From UBA7477 sp045602925 (lineage in GTDB: Bacteria > Bacillota > Clostridia > Oscillospirales > Ruminococcaceae): a stretch of 29,244 nt of DNA. The notes beneath the pieces are model-generated. The model was not told the origin of the DNA. It saw only the letters and a program-made list of their open reading frames with translations, and did not search any database. Below are positions 23,299-29,244 of this stretch, in pieces; positions within the stretch are counted from its first letter, which is position 1, and each line of letters starts with the position of its first letter. The DNA is taken from contig JAZSCN010000032.1 in the NCBI GenBank assembly GCA_045602925.1, positions 1 to 29,244 of the forward strand. The letters are read 5' to 3'. Made by a program: the position numbers and the translations under genes.

Positions 23299-25134
23299 TT
23301 AATTTAATCGAGTTAAGTTTAATGCAGTTTCAGCTGCTTCTAAAGTATCATAATGTGGCCATTCAGTGGTGAAACTATTGGTAGGACTTAAAAGAACTGG
23401 AGCGCTATAGAGTTTTACATATTGTCCAGCTTCATTTGTATGAGTAGCATACTCTTCAGATGCTTCTACTGTTTTAACATAGATACCTTCTGGCGCAGTT
23501 TGGTCTTCTAAACTATTACAATAAAGGTTAGTTAATATAGTCCATCCCTTTAAGTTCATAAGTTTAAAGAATTCTCTATAGATAACTAATTTATCAGTAT
23601 CAGACAAACCGCTAAAATCTTTCCATGTAATTACAATAATACCCGCACCCTCTGCTTTAACCTCTACTTTTCGATTTATATGTTTAATATCATTAGTTGA
23701 ATTATTCCATATTGGAGTTATAAAGGTAAAATGACCTCCTTGTTCCCATACATAGTATTCATCACCCTCATCATCATAAGATACTTCATTAATAAACGGA
23801 ATGGAATGTGCTAAATTATACATTGAGGATAGAGATAATGAAGTATTTTCAAACATACCTAAGCCATCAATTAAAGCAGGGAATGTGCAATTAATAGTTG
23901 ATATATTAGAGTTAGCGAACATGTCTCTACCATTATAAAGATATGGGAAAACACTACTAATAGAGTAAATTGAAGAGTTTGTAAACATATTTTTACCTTC
24001 AAAAAGCATCGGAGTGCTAGTAGTTAAAGCTAATAACTTAGAAGTGTTAGCAAACATTTCATTTCCATATAATAAAGAAGGTAATGCCATATTAACTAAA
24101 TCAGTTAATGAAGTTCCCTTAAACATTTTTTCACCTTCTTGCAATTTTGGTAAGTTTATATTAAATGAAGTAACAGGAGAATTAGTAAACATTTCATTTC
24201 CTTTTACTAAATTATCTAAACTGCCATTAAAATATGTCAACCCGCTATCTTTAAAGAGCCCAGAACCATCTTTAATACAATCAGTTTCAATATTAGTAAC
24301 GACTGATTTATCACTGTTATATGTTTTATTATTAACAACTTTAACAACTCCTTCTTTCCAATTTTCTGGAAGAGATGTTGCAGAAAGCCAATCGTGTCCA
24401 ATGCGAGTAAATTCAGTTGTTTTAACTACTTTTCGACCCCAAAGGTCGTTTTCTGTAGTATCAAGGCCGCGATTATCTACTAAATTACCGCCAAGTTCCT
24501 CACTTACATATTTGCCAACGTATTCAAAACAAGAAATTTCAAATTCTGTTGAAGCATTTTGACCAGAAGCGAAGAAAATAGTACCTCCATAATAGTCTGC
24601 AAAGAAGTCAGTACCATCAAGAAGAGTATCTGTATCATTTTTGATAACAATTACATTATAACCAAGAGATGGGAAACCTGTTTCATCAATGCAGTCAGTG
24701 GATGCAACCCAACGTTGAACTGGCTTACCATCAACAAAGAAGCGATATGCCTGACCGTTAGAAGTTACACCTGCATTATTATCGTTATCAAGTGGTTCAA
24801 GTAAACCTTTATGGAATTTAAGAACATCTTTTCCATCAGCATTTTTTAATACTTCAGACTCAATGGATGAGGTAATATCTACCCATGATGTACCATCAAA
24901 TTGGCAATATTTCTTTACGGCGCCGACGTAGGCTAAGTCATTTAATTTAGGACTTTTAGAGTTAAGGTCACTTAAATTATTAACTTTAAACATATATGGA
25001 ACATCAAAAGCCCATACATCTTTAGCAGCTACTGTATGACCTGCTTTATTAACGCTCTGCCCAGTCGTCAAACCAGCTGCAGCAGGAGCTTTAGAGAAAG
25101 AGTGATATTTGTAAAGTTCGTCAAATGTAGGCAT
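23299..25134 (-). CDS. Tail fibre/receptor-binding protein with leucine-rich-type repeats
   Basis: A 611-aa protein. The N-terminus (MPTFDELYKYHSF) looks like a virion attachment part. Residues 290-445 form about seven tandem repeats of 22-23 residues with core G-x-x-M-F-x-N-(S/T), as in GNEMFTNS, GEKMFKGT, GNEMFANT, GKNMFTNS and GRDMFANS. This is the style of BspA/DUF285 leucine-rich repeats of bacterial surface proteins. The C-terminal 100 residues (KGWTILTN, EYATHTNEAGQYV) are shared with the protein at 27337. TTTAAATA lies nine bases before the ATG. A host-receptor-binding role is likely by domain type; the target is unknown. Confidence 0.65.
   Translation of the reverse strand: MPTFDELYKYHSFSKAPAAAGLTTGQSVNKAGHTVAAKDVWAFDVPYMFKVNNLSDLNSKSPKLNDLAYVGAVKKYCQFDGTSWVDITSSIESEVLKNADGKDVLKFHKGLLEPLDNDNNAGVTSNGQAYRFFVDGKPVQRWVASTDCIDETGFPSLGYNVIVIKNDTDTLLDGTDFFADYYGGTIFFASGQNASTEFEISCFEYVGKYVSEELGGNLVDNRGLDTTENDLWGRKVVKTTEFTRIGHDWLSATSLPENWKEGVVKVVNNKTYNSDKSVVTNIETDCIKDGSGLFKDSGLTYFNGSLDNLVKGNEMFTNSPVTSFNINLPKLQEGEKMFKGTSLTDLVNMALPSLLYGNEMFANTSKLLALTTSTPMLFEGKNMFTNSSIYSISSVFPYLYNGRDMFANSNISTINCTFPALIDGLGMFENTSLSLSSMYNLAHSIPFINEVSYDDEGDEYYVWEQGGHFTFITPIWNNSTNDIKHINRKVEVKAEGAGIIVITWKDFSGLSDTDKLVIYREFFKLMNLKGWTILTNLYCNSLEDQTAPEGIYVKTVEASEEYATHTNEAGQYVKLYSAPVLLSPTNSFTTEWPHYDTLEAAETALNLTRLN
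23800..24267 (-). repeat. Seven LRR-type protein repeats
   Basis: Codes for residues 290-445 of the fibre gene. Each unit has G-x-x-(M/L)-F-x-(N/D/G)-(S/T) followed by a hydrophobic strand and a P-x-L or similar turn. DNA-level identity between units is modest, so the repeats are not recent duplications. Confidence 0.6.
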
Positions 25135-25142
25135 ATTTTTAA

Positions 25143-26930
25143 TTATTTAAAGGTTACTGAATATGGGTAAACTACAGCGTTACTACCACTAGGAATTACT
25201 ATTTTAATATAAATACCGTCTTTGCCTGGTGTATTAATACCAGTCGGGAATGAGCAGTTGAATGTCTTAGTATTATTATCTATATTATTTGTTGCAATAC
25301 CAAGTGTACTATCTGAAGTATATGTATCAGCCTTTTGGTTAATTGCATACCAAACATTAGGATTGCTCTTGATAGCGCAAAGAACTTGTACCTTGGTCCA
25401 ATCTGTCCATGTTGTGGCGGTTTCGAAAGTAATATCAAAGTTAGACTTTGCTTCATTAATTGAGCTATTATAGATATTACGTATATGAGATACCGCAGCG
25501 GTGCCATTAGCGTTAATTAATTTACCTTTACCATTACCTGCTGCCTGAGGAACACATTTAGCATCAGTAGTAGTATTCCAAGTCCAGCTGGTTCCAAGAG
25601 AAGAGTTAAGGCGAAGAGTACCTTGAATACCATTAACTGTCGTATCAGAATCAGCGAAGTTTTCTGTTAAAGTGCTTGATGCAGTGGAAGGATTTGCCCA
25701 TACATTTGTAAAGACATTACTAAAGGAAGTATGATTATCAGATGAGCCACCACTTCCGTTAAATTTCTTAGTAGTAATTGAGTATGCACCATCAAAATCC
25801 TTACCAGTGAATGTTACTGTTTTAGAATCAGAAACCTCATCGCTCTTATGATTTATTTGTGTATGAGATACATCAGTATATGTACGAGTAATAGCAGTAC
25901 CTTTATTAGGAGTCAATGTCCAAAGACTTAAACTGCTACGAGCACCACCAGTGAAACCTGTACCTCCACTAGCGAGAATATCAGCTGAACAACCTTCAAT
26001 ATTATAAGTTGTTCCACAAACTACACGAGTTTTTGCAACTTTATTAGAACTAGTTAATGTTACAGCGGTACTAGGTTCACAAACACCGTAGAAAAGATAG
26101 TTGCTAGCGTCACGTTCAAAAACTTTTGTCGCTTTAGAACCCTCAACGAGGTCGATGCGATAACGAATCATGCCACCAACTGTTTCATCAAGAATGCCAT
26201 GTGGCTTAACTGTTACTGTAAATCCTGTTACTTCAACTGTATTAGGTGAACGACCATCAGAAGCGACTTCATCACCGAGTACTTTAGCTGTACCTGAAAT
26301 AGTAACTACATCAGTAATAGAAGTTCCTGCGGTACCTGCGAAAGCTCCTGAAGTGCTAATTACTGGTGTTTCTGATACTACTGATGTTGCATCATTATTT
26401 GTATATACCGTAACACGTATTTTAGACTCAAGATTAGGTAATGAGAACCCCTTTGTATTACCATGGTGAGTAGCATCACCGAGAGCACCTACAGTAAGAG
26501 AAATAGTACCCCACCCAGTAGTTGCAGTATTTGCTATAATAGCCCCAGCACATTTAGTATACTGTGAACCCCATGCAGGAGCTGCAGTTGGTTTAGTTGC
26601 ACCATTTTCAAAGAGCCAATAGCTCTTAGTAGAAGCTGCGTCTGTAACCATTGAAGAAGAAAGACCCTGATAATTTCTATTTTCTTGAATATAAACTTGC
26701 AAGGTGGTTAATTTACCATTTTCATCAGTTACTGGAACAACATTTACATATTTTCCAAGAAACTCGATTTTTGGTGGAATATTATGGTCAATATCTTTGT
26801 TACCATCTTTAACTGATGGAATAATATCAAGAATATCATTAAATTCACCTTCCTTTTTCACGCTTAATTTAGTAACATCGGCAGTAGTAGTTCTAAAAGC
26901 TGATGTTTTGAAAGTGTAATTATTACTCAT
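25143..26930 (-). CDS. Large Thr/Ser-rich tail structural protein
   Basis: A 595-aa beta-rich protein, 16% or so Thr by eye, with no membrane segment. The N-terminus (MSNNYTFKTSAFRTTTADVTKL) is followed by an IPP-K-I-E-F-L-G-K-Y-V-N-V-V-P segment. The centre has an Ig-like stretch (TNTVEVTGFTVTVKPHG type strands, about 230-250) and a GGTGFTGGARSS loop. The C-terminus repeats short beta strands (GIYIKIVIPSGSNAVV). It lies nine bases upstream of the LRR fibre gene, so the two are probably co-transcribed parts of the same appendage. Confidence 0.6.
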   Translation of the reverse strand: MSNNYTFKTSAFRTTTADVTKLSVKKEGEFNDILDIIPSVKDGNKDIDHNIPPKIEFLGKYVNVVPVTDENGKLTTLQVYIQENRNYQGLSSSMVTDAASTKSYWLFENGATKPTAAPAWGSQYTKCAGAIIANTATTGWGTISLTVGALGDATHHGNTKGFSLPNLESKIRVTVYTNNDATSVVSETPVISTSGAFAGTAGTSITDVVTISGTAKVLGDEVASDGRSPNTVEVTGFTVTVKPHGILDETVGGMIRYRIDLVEGSKATKVFERDASNYLFYGVCEPSTAVTLTSSNKVAKTRVVCGTTYNIEGCSADILASGGTGFTGGARSSLSLWTLTPNKGTAITRTYTDVSHTQINHKSDEVSDSKTVTFTGKDFDGAYSITTKKFNGSGGSSDNHTSFSNVFTNVWANPSTASSTLTENFADSDTTVNGIQGTLRLNSSLGTSWTWNTTTDAKCVPQAAGNGKGKLINANGTAAVSHIRNIYNSSINEAKSNFDITFETATTWTDWTKVQVLCAIKSNPNVWYAINQKADTYTSDSTLGIATNNIDNNTKTFNCSFPTGINTPGKDGIYIKIVIPSGSNAVVYPYSVTFK

Positions 26931-26997
26931 GTTCGTATAATTATTTAATTTTATTTTTAATGATTTAAAATAGACTAATTAAATAAAAGAAATTATC

Positions 26998-27264
26998 ATG
27001 GAGTATTTTAAAATCTCAGACTATAGTTATGAATCCTCTAAAGCAGTTGATGAATTTAAAGCGACAATTATGGTTATTAATGACCGTCGTATCTATGCAG
27101 AAGACTTTGAGGATGAGGAAAATATCACCTGTCGTATTGACCGAGGTGTGTTAACAGTTAGTTTTGCAGACGGAATGATGCGTTCTACTAACTGGACAAT
27201 TATTGACGATAGTAGAATGTCCGAAGATGATAAAATGTATTATAAGGACTTTACACGTTTGTAA
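26998..27264 (+). CDS. Unknown 88-aa protein
   Basis: A small acidic protein starting MEYFKISDYSYESSKAVDEF, with a beta centre (GVLTVSFADGMMRSTNWTIIDD). It is a lone plus-strand gene diverging from the large tail gene, with ATTAAATA 12 bases upstream and a strong terminator after it. No family recognised. Confidence 0.55.
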   Translation: MEYFKISDYSYESSKAVDEFKATIMVINDRRIYAEDFEDEENITCRIDRGVLTVSFADGMMRSTNWTIIDDSRMSEDDKMYYKDFTRL

Positions 27265-27281
27265 TTATTTGAACATAAAAT

Positions 27282-27315
27282 AAAAAATCTCACTGGTTTT
27301 CCAGTGAGATTTTTT
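27282..27315. terminator. Strong bidirectional terminator
   Basis: Perfect 15-bp stem AAAAAATCTCACTGG/CCAGTGAGATTTTTT with a TTTT loop. It serves the 88-aa gene and the converging fibre gene. Confidence 0.9.
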
Positions 27316-27336
27316 ATTATCTAATAGATTGAAAAA

Positions 27337-29244
27337 TTAGATAGCAGTGAGCTCCATGTCAAGAATAGCATCAGCCTTAGATGCGTAAACTGACCAGAGG
27401 TGCTGGTGAGGCCCAATTACGGACTTAGCAACTTCAACTGCAACGAACTTGCCATCTTTGGTAGTATGTGTAGCATGTGCTTCATCACTTGGACGAGCGA
27501 TTACATAAACAGCGCTGTTAGAACCACCATCAGTAGCTGCAGCGGCGATGCCGTCGTGGTTAGAAGCAACTGTCCAACCCTTTTGAGCAAGCTCAGCGAA
27601 GTAACCGGCAATTTCGGGATTAGAAGTGAGAGTAGAATCAACGTCAATTGTGATATTATGAACTTCAACAGGAGATGTGCCCCAATCCTTAATACCGTCA
27701 GCGATATACATTACAGAGTCTTCATCGAGTTTGCAATTTTTGAACATATTATTGGCACGCTCGAGAGAACCAAGATTACCGCGGAAAGTAGAAAGGTTTG
27801 TGGTCGAGAAGAGGCCTTCACCATCAGTTTGCCAAGGCATGTCAGTAATAAATGTAGATAAAGATTGCGGTAATCTGCCACCACCGTGGCTCCCAACCAT
27901 CTTTTCATAATTAACAAATGTTAAATCATCACAAATGCCATTAATAATCTGTGTAGTTCCACTTGGTACCCAAGTATGGTGAGGATTATCTGATACTATC
28001 CAAAGACCACCAACATTTAACTGTAAGTTACCATTATCTGTTTTTACAGTATAAGTACCATAACTATTAGCAATGTAATCAACATTAGGGTCTCCTGCGG
28101 CGGAACTTGTAAATTTAAGTTCGCCACTTAAACCATTTACGCTCTTTACATAAGTGGTAGGAATCTTAGCTTCAACGGCATCTGCTAAACCTTTAGCAAT
28201 ATTGGTAGCTTCAGCAACAGTTGTAGCAGCTTCAGCGATAGTCTTAGCTTCATTAGCAGTTGTCTGAGCAGCAACAGCCTTACTATCAGCGGTAGCAGCG
28301 GCAGCCACAGCTTCATTAGCTGTAGTTTGAGCAGTAGAAGCAGCAGTCTTAGCTTGGTCAGCAGTTGTCTGAGCAGTTGCAGCATTAGCAAGAGCAGTAG
28401 AAGCAGTTGTTTCTGTGCTCTTAGCAGCATATGCTTCAGCATCCTTAGAAGCCTGAGCAGCGATAGCACCAGTAACAGCCTTAGCGGTTACAATAGTCTC
28501 ATTGTTAGCATTAGCATCAGTAATGGTGTTAATAGCACCAACAGCAATAGTTACTGCCTTTGTACTATTATCGGTAGTAACGGTAACACCAGCTCCACCA
28601 CCTGTTACAGAGGAAATCTTAGCATCAGCGGTAGCCTGAGCACCTTCAGCGGCAGTCTGAGCATTTGCAGCGGCAGTAGCAGCGGCAACAGCTTTACCAT
28701 CCGCAGTTGCAGCAGCCTGAGCGGCTTGGTCAGCAGTTGTCTGAGCAGCAGCAGCATCTTCAAGAGCCTGAGTTGCATCAGATTGAGCAGCATCAGCAGC
28801 GGACTGAGCACTACCTGCAGCGGACTGAGCATTTGCAGCAGCCTGAACAGCTTGATTAGCAGTTGCTTGAGCAGCTTCGGCAGCTTCCTGAGCAGCATCA
28901 GCAGTAGCTTGAGCATTAGAAGCGGCTGTTGTATTCTGACCTACAAGTGTAGAAAGGGTAGAAACGCTTTGAGCAGTAGCGATACCAGAAGTTGTAACTG
29001 TAAGACCAAGACCACTTTCGAGAGTACCAGTAGTTGTAACAGTTACGAGACCATCTTCGTCACTATCTGAGGCAGCAAGGGAAGTTGCCTTAAGAGCATA
29101 AGAAGGAGCAGCTGTTTCAAGAGTACCAATACGAGTAGCAAGACCATCAGTTGTACCCTGAATTTCAGTCTTAGCGGTATTAATAGCAGTAGTTACAGAT
29201 TCAGTTGTAGCATATGCGCTGAGGTCAATCTGAGTGGAACCAAT
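27337..29244 (-). CDS. Tail fibre with Ala-rich stalk, 5' end outside the window
   Basis: The frame is open from 27337 to the window edge, giving 635 visible residues without a start. Reading N to C: a Thr/Ala region with GLGLTVTT; a long Ala/Gln/Thr-rich coiled coil of units such as AAQAAATADGKAVAA and TANEAKTIAEAA; a second GGAGVTVTT segment between coils; then a globular end. The end has KSVNGLSGELKF, an MF-type repeat remnant (GLFSTTNLSTF, NNMFKNCKL) and a C-terminal domain shared with the gene at 23299 (KGWTVASN, HATHTTKDGKFV). It is a long fibre or stalk with receptor-binding tip. A GTG at 28308 is not a convincing start, since the frame continues far upstream. Confidence 0.7.
   Translation of the reverse strand: MGSTQIDLSAYATTESVTTAINTAKTEIQGTTDGLATRIGTLETAAPSYALKATSLAASDSDEDGLVTVTTTGTLESGLGLTVTTSGIATAQSVSTLSTLVGQNTTAASNAQATADAAQEAAEAAQATANQAVQAAANAQSAAGSAQSAADAAQSDATQALEDAAAAQTTADQAAQAAATADGKAVAAATAAANAQTAAEGAQATADAKISSVTGGGAGVTVTTDNSTKAVTIAVGAINTITDANANNETIVTAKAVTGAIAAQASKDAEAYAAKSTETTASTALANAATAQTTADQAKTAASTAQTTANEAVAAAATADSKAVAAQTTANEAKTIAEAATTVAEATNIAKGLADAVEAKIPTTYVKSVNGLSGELKFTSSAAGDPNVDYIANSYGTYTVKTDNGNLQLNVGGLWIVSDNPHHTWVPSGTTQIINGICDDLTFVNYEKMVGSHGGGRLPQSLSTFITDMPWQTDGEGLFSTTNLSTFRGNLGSLERANNMFKNCKLDEDSVMYIADGIKDWGTSPVEVHNITIDVDSTLTSNPEIAGYFAELAQKGWTVASNHDGIAAAATDGGSNSAVYVIARPSDEAHATHTTKDGKFVAVEVAKSVIGPHQHLWSVYASKADAILDMELTAI

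Noticed and set aside
25208..25215. A third exact TATAAATA on the plus strand.
   Set aside because: It lies inside a minus-strand gene with no plus-strand gene downstream, so it is probably chance in AT-rich DNA. It also shows that single boxes are weak evidence.
28185..28916. Leu-rich minus-strand frames inside the fibre gene.
   Set aside because: They are off-frame readings of the Ala-rich repeat; the main frame is open across the whole region.
28327..29070. Ser-rich 247-codon plus-strand frame opposite the Ala-rich fibre.
   Set aside because: The repeated Ala codons GCT/GCA read as AGC/TGC on the other strand, which explains the Ser/Cys-rich frame.
1..29244. tRNA genes, CRISPR arrays, insertion sequences and attachment sites.
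   Set aside because: I saw no cloverleaf-type sequence, regular short repeat-spacer pattern, transposase or integrase. A tRNA scan was not possible, so small RNA genes could be missed.

Overview
The window is part of the genome of a large T4-related tailed phage (myovirus type). The left end carries the T4 head-gene order: a gp4-like head-completion nuclease, gp21 prohead protease, a small core protein, gp22 scaffold and gp23 major capsid protein. Exact copies of the T4 late-promoter box TATAAATA precede the capsid gene and the 14.4 kb gene. The DNA is AT-rich, and most starts lack a Shine-Dalgarno sequence and instead follow an AT-rich leader. An oxygen-sensitive class III ribonucleotide reductase points to an anaerobic host. 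A gut-type Bacteroidota host would fit, but that is inference.

Layout. Bases 1-4400: head morphogenesis genes, plus strand, ending at a UUCG-loop terminator. 4516-8767: two tandem paralogous proteins with PD-(D/E)XK nuclease signatures, then three small unknown genes. 8756-11773: a tight minus-strand run of small genes with one membrane protein and a possible baseplate protein. 11828-15801: a probable fibre/appendage protein, a minus-strand unknown, and two plus-strand genes, the first behind a late promoter and an attenuator-like leader. 15816-20551 (minus): nucleotide metabolism, with nrdD, a separate glycyl-radical-domain gene, an unknown gene, dihydrofolate reductase and nrdG. 20695-29244: mostly minus-strand tail-fibre or receptor-binding genes with repeats, separated by small plus-strand genes and strong bidirectional terminators. 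I saw no tRNA, rRNA, CRISPR array or insertion sequence.

The most striking feature is the anaerobic ribonucleotide reductase. Its large ORF (18170-20551) lacks the C-terminal glycyl-radical domain. It also carries a 153-residue intein inside the conserved Met-Cys-Cys-Arg-Leu site, and the best-fitting intein start is proline, not a nucleophile. The missing domain is encoded about 120 bases downstream as a separate small gene (17840-18050). That gene is itself interrupted immediately before the radical glycine codon: an AUG codon is followed at once by a UAG stop, a 40-base GC-rich segment holding a strong hairpin, and a second AUG directly before the glycine codon. Skipping 43 bases restores a textbook radical loop (SRVM-GYIR). 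This layout closely resembles the translational bypass of T4 gene 60 and may be an undescribed bypassing element in an essential enzyme. nrdG, the activating enzyme that would install the radical, lies just downstream and is intact, so the system is probably functional.

Other points of interest: a candidate antiterminator/terminator switch before the 14.4 kb gene; a hairpin spanning a start codon at 7691; a recurring TAAATA-N(6-12)-ATG signature before at least twelve genes; leucine-rich-type repeats and a shared C-terminal domain in the fibre genes.
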